DNA of 10,423 bases, taken from the NCBI GenBank assembly GCA_029259995.1, contig JAJDEC010000100.1:1-10423 (forward strand), read 5' to 3'. The stretch comes from Phycisphaerae bacterium (GTDB lineage Bacteria; Planctomycetota; Phycisphaerae; UBA1845; UTPLA1). This document shows positions 1 to 7,348 of the stretch, piece after piece. A model generated the notes under the pieces. The model ran no database searches, was not told where the DNA came from, and saw only the letters and a list, made by a program, of their open reading frames with translations. Every line of letters begins with the position of its first letter. The stretch's first letter is position 1. Both the position numbers and the translations under genes were made by a program.

Positions 1-2964
1 CCGTTCGCGATCCGGCAGCCACGCGGTCTGGAACGGGCTGTTGCCTTCGTCGAGACCGCCGGCGTCGTTGTAGATGGCCTCGCCGGGGCGCGTCAGCGAT
101 CGCGCGGCCGGGTTCGTGTCGTCGAGGATCAATTGCGAATCGGCTTCGGAACACTGCAACGCGATGCGAACAGCCATCTGGCCGATCGTGCTGCGGGCGA
201 GCCCCGATGTTCCGCCAAGCGTTTGCGATCCGAGGATGACGTGCATGCCAAACGCACGGCCCTGCCGGACGAGTCGATCCAGCAGCATGGCCGCATCTTG
301 CGAGAGTTTGTCGTCCTCGCTGAAGAAAATCTGGAATTCATCGATGACGAGCAGCGTTCGTGGCATCGTGACGGCGCCGGGCGTATCGCGATATCCGGCG
401 AGGTCCTGAACACTCGCCTTGCGAAACAGTTCGCCACGCACATTCATCTCCTCGTCCAGCCGTTGCAGGACGCTGAGGCCGAATTCGCGATCGGATTCGA
501 TCGCTATGGCCCGCGCGTGCGGGAGTGCGTGCGTCGCATAGGTCTTGAACTCGACGCCCTTCTTGAAGTCCACGAGATAGAGTTCGACTTCGTCGGGTGA
601 GTACCAGAGAACCGTGCTCGTGACGATGGCATGGAGCAATGACGACTTGCCCGAGCCGGTCTTTCCGGCGATCAGGACATGTTGCGCGACGCCCTTTCCA
701 AGCGAGAGGCTTTGCAGCCGTGTCGCGCCCGTCTTGCCGAGGGGGGCGACGAGATCGTATTGGGCGCTGCGGGACCAGTGCTCTTCCGGCTTCGGCGCTA
801 CCGACGTGAACGGCACTTCGACTTTTCCGGATTCGCGGGCCGCTTCTCCGACGCGCTGCATCAATTCCGTAACCGTGTTCTCAGGCGGCGGCACATCGAG
901 CGTCAGTGGGAAGTGCTTGTATACTTCGTCCCGCCACACGAAGGTACCATCGTCATTCTGCGACAGGTAGACGCCGTCGCCGACGAGATCCTGCGTGCCG
1001 ACTTCCTTGGGCAGTTGCATTCGCGCATCGTGTGAGATCAGCGTGTAGACGCCGCAGCGCGATCCGCTGGCGACGATGCTCGTGAGTCGGCGGATCGCCT
1101 CCTCGCTGAAGTTCGACGGGAAGTTGGCGACGACGAGAAATCGATAAGGCTCGGCCAGTTCGCCGGCCTGCTGGTTGTATTCGTCGATCGTTTCGTACTC
1201 GTTTCGCAGGTATTTCTGAATCACGTTTTCCATGTGATTCGTCAGATCAGTCAGTTGTTGTTCGATCTGCGGGCCCTCGGTCCAGATTCGCCCTCCGATC
1301 ATTGCGTCGTTGTAATCGGCGAGATGCATGAATCCGGCGAAGCCCTGGCCGAGACCGACGGGATCGATGATTGTGAAGTGGGCCCGGCCCGGCGGAATCG
1401 TCGTGAGCAGTCGCGTCATGACGGTCTGCAATGCCGCGTTGGCTTCGTCGCGGGCTTCCCGGGAATAACGGATCAACAGCGAGCCGCGTTGCGGGAAAGC
1501 GAGCATTGCCGGCACTTTGGCCGGCACGAGGCGCTCGCGATTGAGTCTCGGATCGTCGCGAAACCTGGGCGCAATTTTTCCGAAGTCGACATCGAGCGTA
1601 CCAAAGCGGACCACGCCGGTGAAGACAAAATTGGGACGCCACTCGCCCCAATCGGTCTCCATCATGCCGAGTCTGAGCGAATCGTCGAAGCCGGCGGCCA
1701 CATCGAGCGTCGCGCCGATTCGTTCGACGCCCCGATTCCAGCGCTCTCTCTGGTCCGCGCGGGCGGCGTCATATTCGCGCTGGGCCACATCACACGACTG
1801 ATCGCGCCGTGCTTTGAGAAACTCACGATATCGATTCAAACGCGCCTCGAGTTTGGGTAATTCGTTGTCCGGCCAGTTCCGAAAAGGCCGCAGGGCAAGA
1901 TCCCGCCGGGCTTCGAGCTCGCGCCGGTTCCTGGCGAAGTCCTCTTCGACGGTCTGCAGCAGGTTCTTTCGACGGATGGCGACGCGAGTGAGTTGCGGAT
2001 CGTATTTGTCATGCGCCGACTTGACTTCTGTATCACGATGGGAGATTGCGTCGCGTTCGTTCTTGTCGATTAATCGGCGCGACAATGTGTGCGACTGATC
2101 GACGGCGACGCGTGCCGTTGCGATGTCAGCCACGATGGGCCGATAGGCGGCCTCGATCTTGCGTGCGCCGACGCGCCGCAACATGAAGCCGATCGCGAGA
2201 CACAAGGCGACGGCGCCGCCGAAAGCCGACGGGCCGAGGATTGCGAACGTCGGACCGCCGGGGTTCGAGTAAACGTACCAAACTGCCGCCGCGACAGACA
2301 GGACGCACGCAAAAAACATGATCAATCCCGGCCGCGCGCCTTTGAAGAATCCGGGGACGAACAATCGAGAGAGCGATTCCGTGTTCTGATTGATCGTCGC
2401 AATCAGCTCCGTATACGCCGTTGCAGGGTTCTCGCCAAGTCGGGACTCATCCGCCGCCACCTGGAACGTCGGCGGCTTGAAACGATGCGCCCGAACGGCC
2501 TCGTCCGCATGCATGGCCAGCGCATCGATTGTGGCGCGGCGTTGGCCCGTGTCCTTCTCAAGCTGCTTGCGCTGCTGGGCGGCCTGGGTTCTCGCGCCTT
2601 CGACAACACTTTCCGCGAGCCAGATTTCCTGTTCGAGTTTGGCCTTGACTTCGTGCCCCGCCGTCGTCGCTTCCTGCATGATCTTCGCACGGGCATTCTG
2701 CCGTTCGGTCTCTATTCGAGACAGGCGCGTTGCGAATTTTCCGTCGACCTCCGACGTCTGGCGCTCGAACGCGCGCCGGCCCTTGTCGATCATGGATTCG
2801 TATCGGGACTCCACGCGCTTCAAAGCGCGCCGGTACCTTCGATCGGCGCGATCGAGTTGCTTCTGGTAATCCGCTTCGATGGCCTGGTCGGCTTGTTCGA
2901 CGGCCTGCGGTGCAAGCTCGACGAGATCGTTGAGCGCCGCCTGTTGCAGATCGCGCAGCGTCAT
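1..2964 (-). CDS. FtsK/SpoIIIE (EccC/EssC-like) membrane ATPase, 3' end outside window
   Basis: A single frame stays open from the left window edge to 3123, giving at least 988 residues from the ATG at 2964; the C-terminus is missing. The N-terminal ~200 residues are highly charged and predicted coiled coil. Two hydrophobic segments follow at about 213-232 and 240-262, then a second coiled coil to about 420. Residues ~480-700 resemble an FtsK-like fold without a P-loop (FPQRGSLLI where Walker A is expected; IIDPVGLGQGF like the FtsK VDFK segment). The last part is an intact motor domain: Walker A GKTGSGKS at 767-774, the segment LYLVDFKKGVEFK, Walker B LLVIDE with D875/E876, and a GSQTL motif. 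EccC/EssC proteins of type VII secretion have similar tandem ATPase domains and energise export of WXG100 substrates; DNA pumping as in FtsK is the alternative. The neighbouring WXG100-like genes favour secretion. The start is uncertain: the ATG at 2964 lacks a ribosome site, while an ATT at 3036 has a good one. Confidence 0.9.
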   Translation of the reverse strand, partial: MTLRDLQQAALNDLVELAPQAVEQADQAIEADYQKQLDRADRRYRRALKRVESRYESMIDKGRRAFERQTSEVDGKFATRLSRIETERQNARAKIMQEATTAGHEVKAKLEQEIWLAESVVEGARTQAAQQRKQLEKDTGQRRATIDALAMHADEAVRAHRFKPPTFQVAADESRLGENPATAYTELIATINQNTESLSRLFVPGFFKGARPGLIMFFACVLSVAAAVWYVYSNPGGPTFAILGPSAFGGAVALCLAIGFMLRRVGARKIEAAYRPIVADIATARVAVDQSHTLSRRLIDKNERDAISHRDTEVKSAHDKYDPQLTRVAIRRKNLLQTVEEDFARNRRELEARRDLALRPFRNWPDNELPKLEARLNRYREFLKARRDQSCDVAQREYDAARADQRERWNRGVERIGATLDVAAGFDDSLRLGMMETDWGEWRPNFVFTGVVRFGTLDVDFGKIAPRFRDDPRLNRERLVPAKVPAMLAFPQRGSLLIRYSREARDEANAALQTVMTRLLTTIPPGRAHFTIIDPVGLGQGFAGFMHLADYNDAMIGGRIWTEGPQIEQQLTDLTNHMENVIQKYLRNEYETIDEYNQQAGELAEPYRFLVVANFPSNFSEEAIRRLTSIVASGSRCGVYTLISHDARMQLPKEVGTQDLVGDGVYLSQNDDGTFVWRDEVYKHFPLTLDVPPPENTVTELMQRVGEAARESGKVEVPFTSVAPKPEEHWSRSAQYDLVAPLGKTGATRLQSLSLGKGVAQHVLIAGKTGSGKSSLLHAIVTSTVLWYSPDEVELYLVDFKKGVEFKTYATHALPHARAIAIESDREFGLSVLQRLDEEMNVRGELFRKASVQDLAGYRDTPGAVTMPRTLLVIDEFQIFFSEDDKLSQDAAMLLDRLVRQGRAFGMHVILGSQTLGGTSGLARSTIGQMAVRIALQCSEADSQLILDDTNPAARSLTRPGEAIYNDAGGLDEGNSPFQTAWLPDRER

Positions 2965-3033
2965 GCCGGTGGCCGCGCGCCGCGCCGTTGAGATCGGCTC
3001 GGACTTTGAAATGTCGGGTTCGGCAGGCGTCGT

Positions 3034-3048
3034 AATGGGTGATTCCTT
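3034..3048 (-). promoter_or_regulatory. Candidate ATT start codon with strong Shine-Dalgarno for the FtsK-like gene
   Basis: On the minus strand, AAGGA (3048-3044) lies seven bases before an ATT codon (3036-3034) that is in frame with the FtsK-like gene, 24 codons upstream of its first ATG. No ATG, GTG or TTG occurs in that frame between the stop at 3123-3121 and the ATG at 2964, and the ATG has no recognisable ribosome site. ATT starts are rare but real; infC is the classic example. Starting here would shorten the gap after the preceding gene from 139 to 67 bases. Confidence 0.4.
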
Positions 3049-3103
3049 TTTCTGGTTTGGACAGGCTTCGAATTTCGCCTCGTCGCGGATCGTCCGGCGG
3101 AGA

Positions 3104-3316
3104 CTACTCGCAATCCCGCTTCATCTTAAGCAGTAAGTGCTCAATGTGCCCCATGGCCTCGATGGCGGCTCGTCCATTCAGAACGAGCGGGGCAATGTGG
3201 TTCTTCTCGAACTTTTCGGCAGCGTCGTCGTTCCAGTACCGCTTCAGCTCGGCGAAGTCCGCCTGAACCTCCTTGATCGCCTTGCCGAGCCTGCCTTGGC
3301 CGGATGACACACTCAT
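3104..3316 (-). CDS. Small WXG100-like helical protein (70 aa)
   Basis: Predicted helical hairpin of 70 residues with no signal peptide or membrane segment. The likely turn holds YWNDDAAEKF, with W28 and F36 eight positions apart. This is the spacing of the WxG....F signature of WXG100/ESAT-6 proteins, with Asp30 in place of the glycine. The protein is shorter than the usual ~100 residues, mainly because the N-terminal helix is short. Its ATG overlaps the stop of the upstream 360-aa gene (ATGA), and AAGGA lies nine bases before the start, so translation is probably coupled. It sits directly upstream of the FtsK-like ATPase gene, the usual setting for type VII secretion substrates. It could be a secreted partner of the 90-aa protein or a structural accessory. 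The family assignment is inferred from motif and context. Confidence 0.75.
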   Translation of the reverse strand: MSVSSGQGRLGKAIKEVQADFAELKRYWNDDAAEKFEKNHIAPLVLNGRAAIEAMGHIEHLLLKMKRDCE

Positions 3317-4395
3317 TTCGATTCGTCCTTTCCGTTCTCGTTCGCCGCCGGCCCGTCTTTCTCGAAGACGAATGGAATGGGCTCGTCAGTCTCGTTACAG
3401 AGGTACTCAACGCCATCGTCCTTTTCCACGACAAGATAACCGTAAGGCATCGCGAATACGCATGACCAATCCTTCCGCGCGGAAAGCAATTCGTCGACCG
3501 TCAGGGCGATGCAATCCTCGCTCGTCGGTTTGACGCCAACGGGCCCGACATACCAGCCCGAGTCGCCGGGCGACGACGTGCGCGTGCGGATCATGAAGAC
3601 GCGTTGCGCCGACTCCGTTTCTTTTGCGACAATCACGACGTCCTGGCGATCAACAGGGCGACGCTCGTATTCCAGGGCCGCCAGCGCATCGATCTGCTTG
3701 TCGGAGAACCCGCGTTCGATCGGCCAGCGCGGTGCTTCGTCAACGGGCGGAACGGCGTCACGCTCGGCGGGCGCCAGGGCGAGCGTTCGCAGTCGGTCAC
3801 ACTCCGCACGGCGCTCCGCGTCGACGCGTTCGGCATCGGCGCGCTGCTGGGGATTGAGTCCGCGAGCCATGGTTTCGAAGGCGTCGCTCATGCCCGTAAC
3901 GGGCGACGGCGCCGTCTCGTGGAAGTAGGAATCGAGTGAATCGAGGACGCGATCGAGCATGGCGACGGCGCGGGGGATTTCCAGATCGGCGGCGCGGGCC
4001 ATGCGCTGGGACTGGGCCTTGTAGAGAAATCGCTCGTCCTCAAGTTTGCGAAGCCACGACTTGACGGCGTCGACTTTCTCCTGGGCTTCTTCCAGACGGC
4101 GTTTGGCCTTGGCGTGCGCCTTCTCCTCTTCGACAGTCGATTGCCGATCGCCCGTCGCAGACTTGTAGAGTTTCTTCTGGTTGAGGGCGGACTTGGTGCG
4201 CTGGAATTCCTCGGCGCGCTTTCGATACTCGGCTTTCCAGAATGACTGGCGATCCTGTCGAAGCCAAGTGCCCGTTCGCAGCAGTTCCGCGTCCGTATCG
4301 CCCAGCGCGGCTTTTGCGTTTTCGGCGAACTTGATGAGCTTCGCGCGAAACTGCTTGATGGCTTCCGTGGATTGGACGCGTGCGGATCGTGCCAT
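3313..4395 (-). CDS. WXG100-like N-terminal helical protein with coiled coil and C-terminal globular domain (360 aa)
   Basis: I do not recognise the full-length family. Residues 1-75 are predicted helix-turn-helix, with TWLRQDRQSF at the turn; W44 and F52 have the same spacing as the signature residues of its two small neighbours, and W44 matches the usual tryptophan position in ESAT-6. Residues ~75-130 are a charged coiled coil rich in Lys, Glu and Ala. A linker rich in Arg, Asp and Ala follows, then a C-terminal domain of mixed sheet and helix (~240-345) containing DSGWYVGPVG and a hydrophobic DWSCVFAMPYGYLVV stretch. That segment faintly recalls DUF2185-type immunity-related domains, but the match is weak. 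The tail is Gly/Asn/Lys-rich. No signal peptide or membrane segment is seen. The layout of an N-terminal WXG-like targeting module plus a C-terminal domain would suit a type VII effector or adaptor. Its stop overlaps the next start; 52 bases separate it from the upstream gene, and its own ribosome site is weak. Confidence 0.8.
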   Translation of the reverse strand: MARSARVQSTEAIKQFRAKLIKFAENAKAALGDTDAELLRTGTWLRQDRQSFWKAEYRKRAEEFQRTKSALNQKKLYKSATGDRQSTVEEEKAHAKAKRRLEEAQEKVDAVKSWLRKLEDERFLYKAQSQRMARAADLEIPRAVAMLDRVLDSLDSYFHETAPSPVTGMSDAFETMARGLNPQQRADAERVDAERRAECDRLRTLALAPAERDAVPPVDEAPRWPIERGFSDKQIDALAALEYERRPVDRQDVVIVAKETESAQRVFMIRTRTSSPGDSGWYVGPVGVKPTSEDCIALTVDELLSARKDWSCVFAMPYGYLVVEKDDGVEYLCNETDEPIPFVFEKDGPAANENGKDESK

Positions 4396-4447
4396 GATCA
4401 GTCAGGATTCTTGATGGATTCGCGCTTCGACGTGCGATTTATGTGCG

Positions 4448-4720
4448 TCATCTTTGACCCAGGTATTCTTCAATGTGCGCCGCTTTTCGCATGAGGAACG
4501 AGATATGATCCTCGGAAGCCACGCCGAACTTGCTCAGCACTTTGAGCGTCTGTTCGAACTGCTCGGCGAACCGGCGCTGCTCCTGATCGCGCCACGTCTG
4601 CTCAAGGGCGTTGAGCTTGGCGTGCAAGCCGGACGTGAGTGACTGCAATTCGTGGTTGAATCTCGTCAGATCGCGAGCGAATCGCCGCAATTCCGCCGGA
4701 TCTACATGCGCTTTCGCCAT
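4448..4720 (-). CDS. WXG100-like (ESAT-6-type) small helical protein (90 aa)
   Basis: Predicted helical hairpin of 90 residues, close to WXG100 length. The first helix is about 7-40, the turn is at QTWRDQEQRRF with W43 and F51, and the second helix runs to the C-terminus (IEEYLGQR). Position W43 and the W-to-F spacing match ESAT-6 proteins, except that Asp45 replaces the canonical glycine. I see no C-terminal YxxxD/E signal. The ATG at 4720 follows GGAG (4731-4728) with a seven-base gap. It is the first gene of the minus-strand cluster, so it is probably transcribed from the divergent region 4721-4997 together with the 360-aa, 70-aa and FtsK-like genes. The likely role is a substrate or structural dimer subunit of an ESX-like exporter. 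Family membership is inferred from the motif and the ATPase neighbour. Confidence 0.85.
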   Translation of the reverse strand: MAKAHVDPAELRRFARDLTRFNHELQSLTSGLHAKLNALEQTWRDQEQRRFAEQFEQTLKVLSKFGVASEDHISFLMRKAAHIEEYLGQR

Positions 4721-4761
4721 ATTCGAGCTCCAAGGACGCCTGTTATTTCCATTCCCCTTAC

Positions 4762-4767
4762 ATTGTA
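4762..4767 (-). promoter_or_regulatory. Possible -10 element for the minus-strand ESX-like cluster
   Basis: The minus strand reads TACAAT here, one mismatch from TATAAT, about 42 bases upstream of the ATG at 4720. No convincing -35 box is found 16-18 bases further upstream, so this is a weak proposal based on position and one hexamer. Confidence 0.25.
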
Positions 4768-4928
4768 TGCACTCGCGATTCGTTCGCGCTGCCCGATGCG
4801 CGGCTTTTCATCGGGCAATTGGGGCCCGTTCGATCTCACGGACGGGGCTTGCCTGCGAGTCCCAAAGTCGTCGGCCGGATGGGCCGATATACGGCGCGTG
4901 CGGCCGGCGGATGACGTCGCCATTTTTC

Positions 4929-4956
4929 TTGACCGGAACCGGGCGATCCCTACGAT
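4929..4956 (+). promoter_or_regulatory. Candidate sigma70-type promoter of the DUF4178/SpeE-like cluster
   Basis: TTGACC (4929-4934) and TACGAT (4951-4956) are separated by 16 bases. The first matches five of six consensus positions and the second four of six. It would start transcription near 4963, leaving a leader of about 35 bases before the ribosome site GGAGAGG (4984-4990) and the ATG at 4998. It lies within the 277-base divergent region shared with the minus-strand cluster. Not verified; promoter consensus in this lineage may differ. Confidence 0.4.
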
Positions 4957-4997
4957 GCAACCCTTGGTTTGCTGAAGTTCACTGGAGAGGCAACGGC

Positions 4998-7079
4998 ATG
5001 TTCTGCCCGTCCTGCGGCGCTGAAATCGAAGCCGATCGGCGATTCGCCAAGCTCGTCGTCTGTCAGTACTGCGAATCCGCCGTGCTGCTCGATGAGAAGG
5101 CCGCGCGCGTCGCCGGCAAGATGGCCGTCCTCGCTCAGACGCCGAGTCCGTTCTTCGTCGGCGGAACCGGCAAGCTGATGGATCGGCAATTCAGCATTCT
5201 CGGCCGCGTGCGCTACGGATACGAGCGCGGCTACTGGGATGAATGGTATCTCGCCTTCGAGGACGGCTCGACGACATGGATCGGCGAGGACGAGAACAAC
5301 TTCTCACTGGAGTCGTGCGACGAATCGGAAAAGGCGCCGGTTGAATATGCCGACGCCTATCCGGGACAGACGATTCAACTCGGCGCCACGACATTCCATC
5401 TCGACGAGAAAGGCATCGCGATCTGCGAAGGCGGCGAAGGGCAACTGCCCTTCCCGATTATTTCCGGCGAGCGCGTGCCTTTTCTCGATCTGAGCATGGC
5501 CGATCGATTCGCGACGATTGAATACGATATGGAGGACACGACGGCCCGCGTCTTTCGCGGCCGGCGGCTCGACTTGTCCGAAGTCAAAATGGACATGACG
5601 GCCGAGGAGGCCGGCGTCACGGTCGGCATGAAAGCGGAGCGCGGCGCCGATGACGAACGGCGAGAGCGAATCGTCAAGACAGGCGATCGCACGAAGAGCG
5701 TGAATTGCGTCTGCTGTGGCGCGCCGATGAACGTGCCGGCCCAGGCGGGCGATTCCATCACTTGCGAGTATTGCGGGACGGACGTCGACCTGACGGTCCG
5801 TCGCGTCCCCTGCGGCGGTTGCGATGCAACCGTCGCGATTCACGGTCGCGAAGCGCGAAGCGTCGTCTGTCCGCAGTGTCATCGAATGATCGACGTAAGT
5901 CGGAGCGAGCCGACGACGCTCGATCTGGCCGTGCAGATCGGCAAGCCCAATGTTCCGTTTCATATGGGACAGAAGGCGACGATTCGCGGCGTCGATTTCA
6001 CGGTCGTCGGGCACATTCGATTCGTCGAGAAGGATTTCGAAGGCACGTATCACAGCGACGAATTTCTGCTGTTCAGTAAGGATGTCGGATATCAATGGAT
6101 CGTTCTGGAGAACGGGCACTTCTCCCTGACGCGCGAGCTCGACGATCGACCCGTCGGATTCGAACCGCGTCTGGCGGCGCCGAAGCAGAGGCTTCGATTT
6201 GCAGATCGCACCTGGAAAGTCTTCGAGAGCGGCTATACGCAGGTCGAATGGGTCGACGGTGAATTGCCGTGGGTCGCAAAGATCGGCGATCAGAATTACT
6301 ACATGGACGCCATTTCGCCGCCGTTCCTGCTCAGTGCCGAATGGACTGAGACGGAAATGGAGTGGTACGAGGCCGAGTACGTCGACAAGGCCGAAATTGC
6401 GGAGGCGTTCGGACTCGCGCCGGAAGCCCTGCCGGCGGCGTACAACGTCGCACCGCATCAGCCCTTCAGGCGCTCCGCGTTCCGGCAGCAGGCAATTTGG
6501 GTCATGGGGCTCTTCGCGATCCTGTTCGGGATCGCGACGTTCTGGTCGATCGGCAAGACGGGTGATCCGGCCGGGAGCATGACGATTCGACCGGATCAGT
6601 TCAAGAATGAATACGTCACCGTGGATACATTCACGGTTCGCCAGAAAGATGCCTTGTGCGAAGCGAACTTTCATGCATCCGTCAGCAATTCCTGGCAATA
6701 TTTCCAGGTCGCCGTCGTCAACAGCAAGGACGAAGTCGTCGTCGATTTCTCTGCGGAGATGTCATACTACAGTGGTGTCGATCACGAGGGCTCGTGGTCC
6801 GAGGGAAGCACGAGTGACACAGTCTATTTCAAACTCGCCGAACCCGGCGATTATCGCCTGTTGATTCTGGGCCAGGCGGGAACGGGCGAGACGGCAGGCG
6901 ATGTCGAACGCAACGGCGTGGCCGTCAGTATTTCGATTCGCGAAGGATTGGTCCTGACGCGATATTATCTGATCTTCGCGGTATTCTGCATCGCGTGGGT
7001 CTGCATCGAGGCGTTCCTCAAGGCGAATTTTGAGAAGCTGCGATGGAACGAAAGCGACGCGGGCGGTGACGACGATTAG
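4998..7079 (+). CDS. Zinc-ribbon, tandem-DUF4178 membrane protein with extracytoplasmic domain (693 aa)
   Basis: The protein repeats one design twice, then adds a membrane part. A zinc ribbon (C3, C6, C22, C25) precedes a first DUF4178-type beta domain (~50-205) with YWDEWYLAF (79-87) and TTWIGEDE. Two further zinc ribbons follow (C237/C240 with C256/C259; C272/C275 with C291/C294), then a second DUF4178-type domain (~310-455) with YHSDEFLLF and YQWIVLENGHFSL. A membrane helix (~499-519) leads to a beta-rich domain (~525-650), a second helix (~656-675) and an acidic tail. The predicted topology puts the ribbons and DUF4178 in the cytoplasm and the beta domain outside. The biochemical function of DUF4178 is unknown; it is known to occur with DUF350 and spermidine-synthase-like genes, as here. 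The frame is open further upstream, but 4998 is chosen because GGAGAGG lies seven bases before it and the first zinc ribbon begins there. Confidence 0.88.
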   Translation: MFCPSCGAEIEADRRFAKLVVCQYCESAVLLDEKAARVAGKMAVLAQTPSPFFVGGTGKLMDRQFSILGRVRYGYERGYWDEWYLAFEDGSTTWIGEDENNFSLESCDESEKAPVEYADAYPGQTIQLGATTFHLDEKGIAICEGGEGQLPFPIISGERVPFLDLSMADRFATIEYDMEDTTARVFRGRRLDLSEVKMDMTAEEAGVTVGMKAERGADDERRERIVKTGDRTKSVNCVCCGAPMNVPAQAGDSITCEYCGTDVDLTVRRVPCGGCDATVAIHGREARSVVCPQCHRMIDVSRSEPTTLDLAVQIGKPNVPFHMGQKATIRGVDFTVVGHIRFVEKDFEGTYHSDEFLLFSKDVGYQWIVLENGHFSLTRELDDRPVGFEPRLAAPKQRLRFADRTWKVFESGYTQVEWVDGELPWVAKIGDQNYYMDAISPPFLLSAEWTETEMEWYEAEYVDKAEIAEAFGLAPEALPAAYNVAPHQPFRRSAFRQQAIWVMGLFAILFGIATFWSIGKTGDPAGSMTIRPDQFKNEYVTVDTFTVRQKDALCEANFHASVSNSWQYFQVAVVNSKDEVVVDFSAEMSYYSGVDHEGSWSEGSTSDTVYFKLAEPGDYRLLILGQAGTGETAGDVERNGVAVSISIREGLVLTRYYLIFAVFCIAWVCIEAFLKANFEKLRWNESDAGGDDD

Positions 7080-7123
7080 TTGACGAGATTCGCCCCGTCG
7101 GACCACATAGAGGAGAGCATGAC

Positions 7124-7333
7124 ATGAGCAAAGGCGCATTCGCACTCATCGGAATCATGGGACTGGCATTGGCGGGCTCGGCCGTCGCCAGCAGCAGCGG
7201 ATTCGGCGTGCCGCAACCGGAGAAGCAGCCCATCAGCATTCGAGAGGGATCGGCGCGCGGGAACGCCACGGGCAACAGTTCGCGGCGATATCGCTCCGTG
7301 TTCATCGCGGGTGGAATCTATCACGGAAAGTAA
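7124..7333 (+). CDS. Small exported protein (69 aa)
   Basis: The N-terminus is a typical Sec signal: Met-Ser-Lys, a hydrophobic core at residues 5-19, and an AVA motif at 20-22 with cleavage predicted before Ser23. The mature peptide would be about 47 residues, rich in Ser, Gly and Arg, ending in RYRSVFIAGGIYHGK. No cysteine is present at the cleavage site, so it is not a lipoprotein. GGAG (7112-7115) sits eight bases before the ATG. It lies 44 bases after the DUF4178 gene and 15 bases before the DUF350-type gene, so it is almost certainly in the same transcript. I do not recognise the family. A basic periplasmic or surface peptide acting with the membrane proteins of this operon is possible but unproven. 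Confidence 0.7.
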   Translation: MSKGAFALIGIMGLALAGSAVASSSGFGVPQPEKQPISIREGSARGNATGNSSRRYRSVFIAGGIYHGK

Positions 7334-7348
7334 CTGAGGATCTTTCTT

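Noticed and set aside
2089..2991. 300-codon plus-strand open frame
   Set aside because: It lies wholly antisense to the FtsK-like gene, whose frame shows clear ATPase motifs and membrane helices; the plus-strand product is Arg-rich with no recognisable domain.
3104..3316. YxxxD pattern (Y27 to D31) in the 70-aa protein as a type VII secretion signal
   Set aside because: The known signal lies after the helical hairpin near the C-terminus; here the pattern is in the turn itself and probably coincidental.
4611..4997. 129-codon upstream in-frame extension of the DUF4178 protein
   Set aside because: It overlaps the 90-aa gene and the divergent promoter region, and the ATG at 4998 has a strong ribosome site exactly before the first zinc ribbon.
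5304..6698. 464-codon minus-strand open frame
   Set aside because: It is antisense to the zinc-ribbon/DUF4178 gene, which has zinc ribbons and repeated domain motifs; long antisense frames are common in GC-rich coding DNA.
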